A stretch of DNA of 64,000 nt, taken from assembly GCA_001939145.1 (NCBI GenBank), contig LSRX01000346.1, positions 144,236 to 208,235 of the forward strand, given 5' to 3'. The notes under the pieces are model-generated. The model did no database searches, was not told the origin of the DNA, and saw only the letters and a program-made list of their open reading frames with translations. The position numbers and the translations under genes are program-made. Position 1 is the stretch's first letter, and each line of letters starts with the position of its first letter. Source of the DNA: Symbiodinium microadriaticum (lineage: Eukaryota > Sar > Dinophyceae > Suessiales > Symbiodiniaceae). Shown piece by piece: positions 38,401 to 52,314 of this stretch.

Positions 38401-41400
38401 ATCATTAAGGCCCCTAGATTATCTCAGACTCTTGGGGCCATGATCCGACCCCTGCCCCCATGCTCGGCTCCTGCCGTGCCTGCGCCGGCGGCCCGATGTC
38501 AGCGCCGCGCCAGGGCGGAAGGCGCAATGCGGCTTAGGGCGAGTTAGAGAGGAAATCAGACCCCGAACCCTAGAGAACCTAAACACCCTAAAGTGAGTGC
38601 TTCGGGGTATGTTCGACTCGGTTGCAGCATCTTGAGGTGTTGGGTGTTGGGTTTGTTATGCCTTATGCTTCGGGGGTGTCTTTGTGTGCGGGGCGCCAAG
38701 TACCTGTTGCTCCTCTATGCTTCTCTGGACTTTACACCCAGAAACCCCCTTCTGTACAAGTCAGGTGTCAGGTTTCAAGCACTGGGCCACGTACGGCACG
38801 GCTGACTTCGGGGGTGTAGAACCTGCAGCCCTAAGCTCGATCTGAAGCAGGGTTCGAATTGGGACTTCTGGTAAGTGCAGAAACAACATCGGGCGCCTTT
38901 CGGAAGACTGGGAAGAGTATCCTTGGGTTCATGACGCAGGTACTAACCTCCACACCTAAGCCCTAAATGACTGAACCCTACCCCCCAAAGCCCACACCCG
39001 GCACCAGCCGGCTACTGGCGATTCCGCGGCGTCGCCACACCAAGAAACCTCGATCTGCCAAATAGAAATAGAAGCCTGAATAATAAAGATTAATCTCCCT
39101 CATAAACGTTATTCTAACTCGTATAGTGTACCCCTCCAAGCATTGTTTGGGCCCCTGTATTACTTGACCAACTTCTGAAGACATGTTCTGGGCTCAAAGA
39201 CTTCAGGGTTAAGGCTTCAGAATGGTGTTCTAGAGGTTTTGGGTATGCCAGGGAGGCTCTAAACCGTAAACCACCCCATCCACGGAGTAAGCGGCAGCAG
39301 TGCATGAACCCAGCGTCTACGCCATGACCCGAACCCTGCACCAAGGGACTCTGAAGCTTAGATACCAAGCAGACCATGAGTCCCCATGAACTGCACCCCA
39401 CCCTAAACCCTAAACCCCAAATTCATCCTTAAACCCTACCAGCCCTAAACCGCTGAACCCTAAACCATGGAAGCCCCAAACGGCCTTCTGCCCGAAGGCG
39501 CAGTTCTGCCACGCCCGGCCCAGAGCTTCGCTGCGGCAGCCGCAGCATCGCTGTCTCCGAGGTGTCGGATGAACGCGGGTGGTTTGGCTTCATGTTATCC
39601 TTGTTGTTTAGTGTTGCAGTATAAGTAATGTGATTATTACATGTCGGCGTGGTTGTATTATCATTATTAGTATTGGCATTACAGTTATTCTTACCATTAC
39701 TGTATCTGATACGACTGGTTTTGTTTGAAGTTGTCACTCTTGCCTAGTCACCTTGCTACGGTTAGGGTTCTGAAGCTTGCAGGAAAATAGAGGATCCTAG
39801 ACATTCCAGCCTGAGCCATTGTTCCTTAGTCTTGCAGATCGTTGTTGGCTGAACAGAATGACAGAGCTTGATGAATGTGCTTGTGTTTAGTCGCCAGGCT
39901 CTTGGGAGTCGCATGTGACTAACAAGTTTTCGTAACCGAGATGCCTGCATGCTTGCTGTGCATGTGCCTAGGGTTTCTTGAGTCGCGGATTGCGTGTTTT
40001 GTTGTAGTGCCATAATGCTCAACATGAGGGGTTACAGAGTACATCGGAGTACAGTACTGTGCTGTAAGTAGTCACCTAGTTAGTAGAGCCCCTCCTTTGA
40101 GTAGGATGTTAAGAACACGGATCCTCACCTTAAAGATGTGCGGTTGGTTAATCACGGGTCTACATGGGCTTTGCCATTGCCCAGCACATGTAAGCCAACC
40201 TCGTGACCTGGTGCAGAGCCCCCCTCGCCCGGCCCCCTTCCGAAGACCCTCTTTTGTAAGATCCTGTTTCGGTCAGGAGGAGGGAGGGCGTCTTTTCTAA
40301 TATACATATATTTGTGTGAAGATATATATATATATATATATATATACAATTGTTTATATATTTATATATTTATATATCTATATACTTATATATCTATATA
40401 TTTATATATTTATACTTATATATTTATATTTATACATATATATATATATATAAATATACATGCAAATATTTACGGTTACATGGTTATGGATGTTGATAAG
40501 ACATACCTAGTTTGAGCATGCTGAATTCCAAGAACCTGTCGGAATGATGAGGATTTTCATAGGAACCGTCAGAACATGATCCCGAATATAGGCCTAACCC
40601 ATAATCTCAACAGGGCTCTTGCTGCCCAAAACCCGAAGAGCAATGTTACGAAGCCTCTCCTCCATTCGATGGCTTTTCGGGGTCCGTTGTGCAAGCGCCG
40701 ACGTACTTTTGGGGATCTAGGCCCCGACTTTGAGAACTGCCCCATCCGGTTGCTGACCACGGCCAGCACGGACTGAAAGGCGCGGCCGCCGGGCGCCGCC
40801 GAAGGCGAAGGACCGGAGAGTGTGGATCTTGCTGGGTTCAGGCTTTAGGGTTTCGGGTTTAGGGTACCTTGAAAACGCAAGAATTGTGTATTACGTACTT
40901 CAATCATCTTGCTTTTCGAAATTGAACCAGGCACTCCGAAATCCGGTGAAGATTATAGGCCGTGGCCCAAATTAAGCCGGATGCATGAAACCCCAAACCC
41001 TAAACTGCTGAAACCGAAAGAGCCCTGAAGCAACTTAGCCTTATACCCTAAACCCTAAACCGTAGTCACCAAACCCTGCAAAGCTGTGCGGGGCTCCCGG
41101 GCTTGCAGCTTGAAGGGACTTCACGGGCCGTTTAGGGTTTGAGGGTTTGAGGGCTGGCAGACCTAAACCCTAAACCCAAAACCCTAAACCCTAAACCCCA
41201 AAAGCCCTAATCCCAAAACAAGACCCTCCACCCTAAACCCTAAACCCGAACCCTCAACCCAAAGCCAAACCTCCAAAGCTCTACACCCTGAACCTCAAAC
41301 TCTGAGAAGGACCCTGTCTTCCGTTGGCTCTCCAAGGCGATCCGGGTGAGCGGAAGCCCTGCTTTTTGAGTCCTCCCCGGGTTTCGGTAGGTTGAAAAAA

Positions 41401-44400
41401 AGGTTCCCATAAGGGTGCCAAAAAGGGTTGCTACAAAGGTTACTACATAGCTTGATTAGTGTAAGGCGAAGTATCAGGCGGTGGGTTTTGAGTTCAGGGT
41501 TGGGGTTTTTAGAATGAACATAGGGGCCTTACTTGCTCAATACAGTTTATATATATATATACACGCATGTATGCGTGTGTGTGTGTGTGTGTAAATGTAT
41601 ATGTACATGTATAGATGCGCCCACCACGGCCCTGAACAATAGTAGCATGTAGACGATCTGCGCAGAAATCTCCAAGCCTCGAGCCCTGAACAACTTAGCC
41701 CCTTGAACCTAAGAGCCTACCAGCTGAACCCCGAGCCCTCCTACGGGGGTCTAAACTTTTAAACCCTAAACCCCTAAACCCCCTAACCCCCTAAACCCTA
41801 AACCCCTAAACCCTAAACCCCTAAACCCCTAAACCCCTAAANNNNNNNNNNNNNNNNNNNNNNNNNNNNNNNNNNNNNNNNNNNNNNNNNNNNNNNNNNN
41901 NNNNNNNNNNNNNNNNNNNNNNNNNNNNNNNNNNNNNNNNNNNNNNNNNNNNNNNNNNNNNNNNNNNNNNNNNNNNNNNNNNNNNNNNNNNNNNNNNNNN
42001 NNNNNNNNNNNNNNNNNNNNNNNNNNNNNNNNNNNNNNNNNNNNNNNNNNNNNNNNNNNNNNNNNNNNNNNNNNNNNNNNNNNNNNNNNNNNNNNNNNNN
42101 NNNNNNCCCTAAACCCTAGGACCCCAAAACCTTCAAGCTGTGCTCCAGGCCTTGAAGAATTCGTGGGCGGAGGCGGAGGCCAGGGCCTGTCTTATCTTTT
42201 GTTGAGGTCGAGGTCGGAGATCTGCGTGGGGCTTCAGGTTAAGGCTTTTGGACCAAGGTAGTTTATACCAAATTATAGTATATTATAATATATTATCGTA
42301 CATCTTTCAGTAAACTGTACTAAGTTATAGTATACTATAGTGCATTATCGTCTATTCTAGTACTTTTTGCACATAATAGTACCTAATGGCATGTGATAGG
42401 GTTTAGGGGTGTTCGGACCGAGTGTTTTGCAGGGTTTAGGGTTTAGGGTTTAGCTTTTGGAGGCCTGCATACTGACCACTTCTGTTCCTTACGGTTCAGG
42501 AATGAAGCTATGTAGTTTTCCCCCCCAAAGCCCTGATTTCAAGGTGTAAGGCGTTTTTTCGGGTTTGGGGTTTGGGGCTTAGGTTTAGGGGTTGGGGCCA
42601 GGGTTAGAAGAATTTGTGGCTAAAATCAGCGCTTGAACCCAGTCCAGCACTTCACCGTAAAGGCGATGTTTAATTTAAATCCTGGGCCCGAACTCTACGA
42701 TAAATTCCCGACAGGCCCTTAATCCCTGCTGGAAGGATCGTGGAGCTAAGTAAGCAGGGTTATAGGTTTATGATCAAGACAAGCCCAACTAAAGTACTTC
42801 CACCCTAAATGGTACCCGCAAGTGGACCCGCAGCCCGAAACGTTACAACCCCAGATGATGAGCTCGATCTTCGAAAACCCCGGAAAAAGGGAGGACAGTC
42901 AAATCCGTTGGCCTTAATACAAAACACCATAAACTCATACCAAACCCTACGAAACATAAACTCATACCAAACCCTACGAAACATCTTACCCAAACCTTAT
43001 GAAGACTCTTCTGAAGAACCTTCTTATAAACCCCCCTGGAGTGCTGGTGAAATGCCCAGTGCCCCTAGTTAGGCAGGTGCGCAAGAGCGAGAGAGAGAGA
43101 GAGAGAGACAGAGATACTTGCGGGTGGGCTAAATGCCCGGGGGTCTTGATCGACCCCCATACCCGGGAGAGAGAGAGAGAGAGCGCTTCGAAGACTTTTC
43201 GGCATAACAGTGTCCCCCTTTTTTAGGTATAAGACTATGTCTCCCCCTTGTTCCCGAGATAATTGAGCATACTTTTATGAACTCCAAAGCTGGATTCTAC
43301 TGATCAAGGCCCTTATATGTCGAAACCTATCGTGACAAAAGCCCTACATCCCCCTTATACGGGCCCCTAAACCCGCATCCCTGAACCCTAAACCCGAAAA
43401 CTTATCTTGTCCCAGGTCCATAATTCTGATATCTTTAGATAAGTCCGTACAAAGGTAGGCTAGTTGGGGTGAGGGTAAACCCTTGTCTTAGGTCCCTCGA
43501 TTCAACCGTAAACCCTAAACCCTGACCCTTTCCTTGTCCCGGGTCTTTACAATGATACCCTCAAGAAAAAAATCCTTCGTTGTCTGCAGTCGTAAGAAGG
43601 TGCTTCAGAAAAGACCCTAACCCGTTCCTTGTTGCAGGTCCTTGACGCTGGCACCGGTCCGAGTTCTTTGGAGTTTCTCGCCGCCCAGCCTGTGAGGCTC
43701 CTCAGTGTCGAATGTGTGGGCTTTGGGCAAGGGTTACTATACTAAGGGACACCATAAAGTGTACTACAAGGGTTCCAAAAGGGATGCTGTAAACGAAACT
43801 GTAAAGGGTACTACGGGGGGTTTGGGCTTTAGAGCTTCGGTTCAGGGATGCATGGTGTCGTCACTGCGGATGGCCTCAACCCAAAAGCTTTCGAGTCAGG
43901 GTATCGGGTTTTCGAGGTTTAGAGTTGGGGTTTGAGGGTCTGGAGTGGGGTAGGGGCTGAGGGCTTTTTCTCCGTTTTAGCGTTTAGGGTTTTGGGGTTG
44001 GGGTAAGCAAGAATCTCAAGCTCCTGTTTATGGAAGGAACCCCGCTCTAACTATTAAAGCTACCTTTTCCAGGCCATGTATAGATAGCTGCACAGTCTTA
44101 CTTCCGAGGCCCCTAAACGCCCCCACAAAACACCCTACACAGCCTTGAAAGAGCCCTTTACGGCACCCCGGCTTTAAAGCTAAACCCAAAGCCCTATAGC
44201 CTAAATCCCAAACCCCGGACAAGGGGGCCTTCAAAAAGGAAAAGGCCCTAAACCCCCCCGAAGCCCCACATCCCCCACGCCCCACGCCCCGCGAGGTCGA
44301 TCACCGCCGTCACAGCCTGCGTTCCTCGGCGAAGCCTTGGAGCGAAGGGATATAGGGGTTTAGGGCTTCTAGGGCTTCTAGGGCTGAGGGTTTAGGGTTT

Positions 44401-46255
44401 AGGGTTTCTGGTTTCGGGTTTGGGGGTTTAGGGTTTTTCGTTTGGGGTTTAGGGTTCATGTCAACTGTGTTTTTTTCGTTTTGCTTTTAGTGTAGGGTTT
44501 AGGGAATTCTATGGGGGGCTCATGGCGCTTTTAGCGGAGTTTAAGAGGTTTAAGCCTGGCTTGGATAGGTTTGGAGCCCTTCAATTTGCAGAGGGGTGAG
44601 GGTCAAGCCTGATCTGGAGGAAGAACCTCTGGTGGAATCTACTGGTAGGGGTTTCCGCGGCAAAAGCCCAAATGAAACAAAGGTAGACCATGCTTACCTT
44701 TTTTCGCTTTTTTTCGCTTTCTGCTTCGGGGGTTTCAGTGTTGAGGGTTGCGGGGTTTACAAGTTTAAGGTTTGGAGTTTAGTCGAGGGTCAAAGGTGCC
44801 GGTTCGAAGGTTTAGGGTGGGGGGGGGGCTTATTTGACCCTAAACCCTAAACCCTTATGAAGTGGTCCAGTCTATCCCCCTTTTTGCTGCAATTGGCAGC
44901 GCGGCGCGAAAGGAGTCTGCCCAAAGCAACACTCGCTTTCGGGCCTGTGTACTTGATGTATGGCTATATGGTGCTTTTCTTACATCTACACACATCAGCA
45001 TGTACATTTTCATATGTATGCATGTGCGTATATGTACATATATATATATATATATACACGGGTGTGTGTGTGTAAACATAGACAGGGATACAGTACGCCT
45101 GGGGGATACATCGACGCCGTGAGCCCAGGGTTGCAGCTGAGACTTGTGACTTCCCAGCCATCAAGTTAAAACCCCCGCACGGCCTCGTTCCTGGCACCCA
45201 AGACAATTAGGGGCCTCAAAAATGGGTGATACGCTTCTGTAGGGTGCCTTCTTGTAGTCTTATTCCAATGATCGGAACTCCTATGGTATCGAGTCTGAGC
45301 CCCGAACCCTAAATCCCAAACCCTGGACCCTAAAGCCTAAACCCTAGAAGCCCCAAGCCCGAAACCCTGAACCCCAAACCCTAGAAGCTCTAAGCCCGAA
45401 GCCCTAAACCCTAAACCCTAGAAGGAGCCCTCAGCCCGAAGCCTTAACTCCACCCAAATCGGGTCACAAGGCCCCAGATCTTGCACGGGCTCTACAGTGC
45501 CGGGGGTTTGGCGGATTTTTAGGTTTTTTGGGTTTTGGGTGTTGGAATTGGGGTTTTGAGTTTTGGGTTTCGGGTTGAGGGTGGTTTCAGTGATTCCAGT
45601 GGTTTATGTCTTCTAGTTACGGGCGAAATTGCCGAGAATGTAGTGGTAGATGGGCTTCTGCCCCAAGGCAGGCATGCAGACGACGGTGGAGGCTGCAAAT
45701 GCAGGGGCTGGGTAGTTGGAACATAGCCCTCTTCGTGAAGGCTTCCCGAATAGGATGAGGCCCAAAAGCGCTAGGCCTTTGAAGCCCCTATAAAGCATCA
45801 ACAGGCCCCTGTTTCAACTTGCGTATGACGAGGGATACTTCGGTTGAAGGGAGTTTGCAGGAGCCGTGGCTTCGCGGGTTTTTTCCACTTACCGTTGCTT
45901 TTTCCAGGCGTAGGCGTTTCCCAGTTTGACCTCCCCAGCACAGGAGTGACAGCTACTGATCCTACTCTTTCGGTTGTTGTTGTCATTGGTGCATGCTCGT
46001 AGGTAGTGCTGTTCTCGTGGCCACATTTGATAAACGAAGCAGACATGCCGGGATTCATGCCGAAAAGCTCTACAATGCAAAGCTCTAAATCCAAATTCCC
46101 TGAACTCCTAAACTCACCCAGTCATAAATCTTCGCACCACAAACTGAACCCCGAGCCCAAGACCCAATTCCGACGGGCAATGCCCAGCCGCAGGGGTTAC
46201 ATAGGGTGAATATATACACCTATATAAATAAATATAAATATTAATATAAATATAA

Positions 46256-46314
<59 letters not shown>

Positions 46315-49300
46315 TGTGTGTGTGTGTGTGTGCGTGCATGTATGTATGTATGTATGTAATGTATGCATGCATGTATGTATGTATGTATGCATGTAAGGTA
46401 AGGTAAGGTAAGGTAAGGTAATGTAATGTAATGTATGTATAATGTATGTATGTATATATGTATGTATGTATGTATGTATGTACGTACGTACGTACGTACG
46501 TATGTATGTAGTTGTAGGTGTTTTTGTGTATATACATTATATATATATATATACATACACACAACAACTTTGCATGTTGCTTACCTACACCCTAAACCTT
46601 AAAGCCTCGAGCCCAAAACCTCGAGGCCACCGCAAACCCCCAAACCCGACAGCCCTACATCGTAACAAACTCGAAATCCCCGACAAGCAACACCCCTGCC
46701 CCCCAAAAGCCCCCAAAACAGAAGCCCTGAAGGGAGACACGACACGCCCTCAAGCCCTAAACGCTAGAGCTAAAGGCTTTATGGAAGCGCCGTATTCATG
46801 CCAGAACCCAGGAGCTCGACACCACCAAAAATCCGAAGCCAGGAGGACGTCGCTGACCTCTTGGACGCCACGCGCGATCGGGTGCCGGCTCCCAGACCTC
46901 GGAAGGAGGGAAACAAAAGGAGGGGTTTTGAGTATGGTTTCAGGATTTTTAGGTGTAGAGTTGCCAGATAAGGTTTAGGGTTTAGGGGGCTTGGCGTTTC
47001 GAAATTCAGCACTCATTCAGGTATCTGGGAGGGTTCCCGAAATGGTTTAGTCTACGTCTACGGTTGACAAGTTGAAGATGGGGTTTTAGGCTGAAGGTAA
47101 AGTGCTTAAGGTTAGGAGGTAGAGGTTGGGGTTTGTGTTCAGGATTTCAGGTATTGGTTTGTGTCTGCGCAGTTTTTCACGAACGGTGTACGATCTCGTA
47201 CCATGAGATAAAGAATATGAAGCCCTAAACCCTAAACTTAAAAACCCTCAACCCTAAACTACGCTACCTGTTATAGTCAAGAGGCAAGGGGTGGGATCCC
47301 AGGCTTGGTGTATGAAGGCCAGCTCTGGCTGAGACCTGAAGGCCTAGCAGCCCTAGGCTCGAAAGACGCTTTTTATGTAGACCCCTGACATCTCCAAAGT
47401 CCTAAAACCCTAAATACCAACCTAACAGCAGGCTTCGAGATGTGGATCTTAAGACACAGGGGTGAGGCTGTCATTGCTCGGTTTAGTCAACTTAGGGTTT
47501 AGCTAAGGTGTCAGAACTTTGGAGGGTCGATGTTTTGGCCCGGAAGCAGGTTTGTGGGCTTTTCGGGGTATACATGAAGTTTTGCACGGGAAATCTCGCA
47601 ATTCAGTTTTTTTCCGGATTTTCCTTGTAAGAGGTCCTTCTCAGCCCCAAAGCACCAAGCACTTGACGCCAAACCCAAAAGCCTTAAAGCCCTACAACCC
47701 TAAGCCCTACAAACCCTAAGCCCTAAACCCCAAAGCCTTCAAGCCCAAAAACCTTAAAGCCCTACAAACCCTAAAACCCCGGAGCCCTGAGCCCTAAAGC
47801 CTCACGCTCGAAACCATCGAAGGCCTAAAGCCCTAAACCTTAAATCCGAACCCTAAGCCCTGGAAAGGACTATAATGTACTAGAATTGAACTTTTATTGT
47901 ACTGTGATTGTACTATAACTGTACTATATCTGTATTGTAATTGTACTATAATGTACTATAGTTGTACTACAACTAACTGTACTGTAACTGTGCAAAAATG
48001 TACTAGAACGTACTATAATGTACCATAATTGTACATTCATTGTGCTATAATTGTATTATAATTTACCATAATATAGTGTACTGGACTACCCTAAACTCTG
48101 GAAGCCCTTAAAGCCCAAAAGCACTTTTGCCCCCGGAGGTCTTGCTCGGGAACTGGCAGGATAAGGACAGTTCGGACATCGGGGTGGCACCGAAACCCAG
48201 CCCAAAAAATCACTGAAACCACCCTCAACCCCAAACCCAAAACCCCAAACCCAACACCCAAAACCGAACAAAAATTCGAAGGGGAGGGGCTGGGAGAGGC
48301 TTGGGGTGGCTGAGATTTAAAGCTTCGGGGATCTCAAGCCCTGGGCTGTTCAGGGTTTAGCCTCGAGCGAAGCAGCTTTCAGAAATAAAGAGTGGGCCGA
48401 CCTCCAGAGCGCAAGTAGCAAGCAGGTCACCATCATCATGGTTGGGACCCTGTAGATGAAAAGGGGCAGCTCATATATCATGCTAAGAAGCTCCCATCTC
48501 CGAACATTTCGAAGGCCCAAGCCTGAGACCCAGCTTGCAGGGAGTTTCAGAAAGCTTTCAGAATCCAATAGCGCAGCCCCAGAACCCCGAACTTTGTAAA
48601 CTAGCTCAGCACTTTGAGCCCGCAAGCCCTGTACTCCTCAACCCTAAAATTCAAAATATTAAAATAATAAGAATAATACAAATAGTATTAATTATTGTTA
48701 TTAATTATTACTTAGTAATTAAAAAAATAAAAGTCCCTTCAGTAGCCAAATTTTTCCAGACTGGGTTCGCCTGCTTGAAGTGCAGCGCGGACGAGGAGCG
48801 GCCCTGAAGCGCGGTTGGCTGGACCCAAAAGTAAAGCGCAGCCTGCGAGGAGTTTCTGAAAGGGGCAGCCTACGATGTCGTCCTGGCCGACTACTTGTCC
48901 GAGGCTCGGGCACTCCTGCGTTTGAGGTTGGTGGGCTTCTTAAGATTACTTGGGGGTCTTCGACGGATTTCAGGGTTGTAACAGGGTTCGGGGTTTTGGC
49001 GTGCTTGTGATCTTTGAGATGGGAGGAGCTGTACGAAGATATTTAGGGTTTGGGGTAGGGTTCTGATAATCAGTACGACGAGGTGTAAGGATGTTTCATT
49101 TCATGGTTTTTGGTAGGGTGAGGAGGCTTCTTGAAAGGATAGGGGTCGGTCTTTGGGGCGCCCTTGTTATAACTTAACTGATAAGGACCCTACTCTATTT
49201 AGACTCAAACTTTCGGCGTTTAGGTTCGGCTTTGAGGCAAGGTCTGCGGTTTAGGGTTTAGGGTTTGGGGTTCCAGAGAGCCCAGTACCCCTTAATTAAG

Positions 49301-52275
49301 GAATATACCTTAAACTATGGGGGCCTTAATATTATGATTGAAGGTATATTCCTTAATTAAGGGGTATTGGGCTCTCTGGCTTCAGGGTTCAGGCCTTCGG
49401 TGGTTGTGTGGCCCGGGGTTCTTGTGCACTGGGGTAGCACCTAGGATAGTAGGTGGTCTGGGATCAGGAGTCGGGCATGGACTCGTTCCCAGAGAGCCCA
49501 ATACCCGTCGGAATACACCTTAAATTTTGGGGGCCTTAAATACTATGGTTTAAGGTATATTCCTTGATTAAGGGGGTATGGGGCTCTCTGGGTTTGGAAT
49601 AGGTTGGGTTCTTGAGGATTCGGAGTAAGGTGGGTGTCCTCAGAGTTGCTTGAGATCGCATGGGAGCGTTGAGCGAGCGAAGCGAATCCAGTCGGGCTTG
49701 TGTTTGGAATGACGCTGTTCTTGGTTTCACGGGTTTTGAGGTGGAGGTGGGCCCCAAACCCTACACCCTAAGCCCTAGGTTTCCGTTTTTCGAGCTTACG
49801 TGAGCCCGGAAGATGCTCGCCGTGTCTTGTTAAACATGGTCTAAGCCTCGAAACTTTGCAGCGCCAAGCCTCAACCCTAGACTTCCGTAGCTCCCTAAAG
49901 CCTGGACTTCCCGAGATCCCTAAACCCTTAAACTAAACCCTATAGGCCGTGTAAGGCCCGAGATACCCTGAATATTGGACCTCGAACCCCCTAGATCCTA
50001 GAATGCTCAACCCCCAGCCTCAAAACCCTCATCATCTTCGAACTTAGACTCGGGACGTGGCCTCTGGGATGCTTGAAAACCTCAGGTAGAAGCTGACATA
50101 TTGCGGGTTGAGGGTTTAGTGTTCAAGGGTTGTGGGCAGCGGAATTCATTGCGTGGGAGCGTATGGCCTCTGATGAGGTGGGTGGCACAGTCGGAGCCGT
50201 TTCGCGGCTGATGACGGTGGTGGGGTGTCTACACTTACTTCGATGAGGCCTCGTACCAGTGGTGACCTTGTTGGGCCTGTTGATGTTACGGCCTTGATAT
50301 GGCCACTGCGGAGAGGAGTAAAGGGGTGCTACTTGTTGCCGACATATACCTGAAAAGGGGGAGAACGACTTGGCGCAATGTATCCCCATATGGGTCATCA
50401 CTTGCCGCCCTCCTCTTTTGAAGACCTTTCTTCGATGCCAAAAGCGCCAAACCGTTTGGGTAGCAAGCCTGAAACCCTGAACCCTGAATCCCTTAATACT
50501 ATGCCCCCAAGCCGTAAGCCCTAAACCGCCCTCCACCGCCTGAAGCCTCAAGGCTGGGGTCAGTTGACTTCTTCGCGCCTTACTTTCAGGCCTGCTAGGG
50601 TTTCGGGTTTAGAAGTTTAGGGGTTTAGGGTTCAAGGGTTCGGGCCCCTTGAAGGTTTGGGGTTTAGGCTGGGCTCAAGATGCGCAGCCTTGCGGGCCTA
50701 GAGGAGATTTGGAACTTTTGGAGTCTCCGGGGTTTGGCAGCCCCCGCAAGGGACAGGGTTCGCGGTCCCGGAAATCTTGTGCCCGAGGCTCGGTATCTTT
50801 CCAGTTCACGGAATTTGCAAAGGAACCTCAACCCTCAACCCGAAACCCTATAATGCTCTAGGGCTACTCGACACAATCTACCTGCATGTGCACCGATCCG
50901 GGCGGCCAACTTGTGATTCCAAGAAGATGTCTCTAGACCTTATGCTTGCATGTGAATGCGAATCACTGCATGTAAAGTTGCACGGTTTGGCAGTTCATGG
51001 GCAGACACAAGGAGGGCACTGCACTTTGGCTCAGTCCATGTTGGATTCAATCGAAAGGATTGTCGCCAACCAGTCCCTTCGCAGCACTGGCTTTCGTGCA
51101 AGTAGGAGCTGGATGTCCTTTCCGTCCACCTAAACCCGAAATCCCGAACCCCGGAGGAAAAAGTAGTTCAAAACAACGACCTAAACCATGCAAGCCCTAC
51201 TGTCAGCCCCAAAACCCTACTGTTTTTGCTCGGGCCTTGTCCCTGTAATGTTCAGTGCGAGCCGTGTCGCAGCTGTTGTTGTGCCGATACTCTCATGTGC
51301 CAGTATGCTACATAGTCTCGGTTGGGTTTAGGGGCAGGATCAAGTGTCAGTCTGTGTCACTGTACGAGTGCACCCCTGGTGACTGCCCCTCCTGCGCCTT
51401 GCCGAATTGACGAATGTAGAAATGGGTGTCTTCGTTAACAAGATCTTGCACCAGTACAGGACAGATTCATGTCCGGATGACAATGCTTTGTGAGTTCCTT
51501 CATCCCCTGTGAAAAGCCATGAGGCCAGTACATTTAAGTATTTGGTGGTAAACCCTTTACCAAGTTGTCTAAACCGTGGCATTAGCAGCCCCATCGCTTG
51601 AAGAAGCCCCGAAGCCCCAAACCCTCAAACCCGAAGCCCCAAACCCGAAACCCTAAGTCCGAAACCCCAAAACCTAAACCCGAAACCCTAAACCCTCAAA
51701 CCCGAAGCCCCCCCCAACCCAAAATCCTAAAGCCGCTAGAGGTGGGCTTACTCAAGCGGCTGGCGCGCTTGACCAGGCCGCGCTCTATTTACGCCTCAGG
51801 ACTGTTTTAGGGCTCCTTATGGGGTTCCTTCAAAGGGTCTATAAGCGTTACTTACTATAAGGTTACTGTAGGTTTTTATTTCCGGGTTTAAACTTCAACA
51901 CGCGAGACACGAACGCCGCAAGACCCTAAAAGCCAGACACAGTGCCCCCAACTCCAGCCCCTGTTTGGGCTTAGGGTTACAGGGATAGTGCCGCTCACCC
52001 TGAACCCTAGGCCCTAGAGGCCCTAAAAGCCCTATCGTAACCTTTTAGAAACCCTTCTAGATCCCTTAAAAGGACCCTTAAAAAGGAACCCTTAAAGGGA
52101 ACCCTTAAAAGGAACCCTTACAACTTCCATAGCCCGACGTCGATAGCCCATGGCAGGCCGGGTGGGCTCTTGGTGCTGCTGGGCCGCGAGCCAGAGGAGC
52201 GGTATTGTGGGGAACTCCCTTTAAAGGCCTTCTCCAAGGGATCTATGTATATATATATATATGTATATGTACATG

Positions 52276-52314
<39 letters not shown>

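Larger units (their letters stand above)
36376..39503. other. Intron-like stretch
   Basis: Telomere-like DNA, a TTTAGGG run at 37010-37035, a hairpin element at 37638-37726, another at 38351-38416, and GC-rich pieces (37520-37560, 37750-37860, 38450-38540) whose frames are open but lack consistent borders. A 9-nt exon between CCAG and GTGAAC at 36937-36945 is possible. Confidence 0.35.
48931..51741. other. Large intron between phase-matched exons
   Basis: 2.8 kb: G-strand DNA at 49245-49270, twin hairpins, unique sequence, a short island at 50591-50600, and C-strand DNA (51600-51720) before the next acceptor. Confidence 0.45.

Noticed and set aside
46197..46567. Tyr/Ile/His-rich frames over 100 codons on the minus strand
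   Set aside because: Direct product of the AT, GT and GTAT microsatellites.
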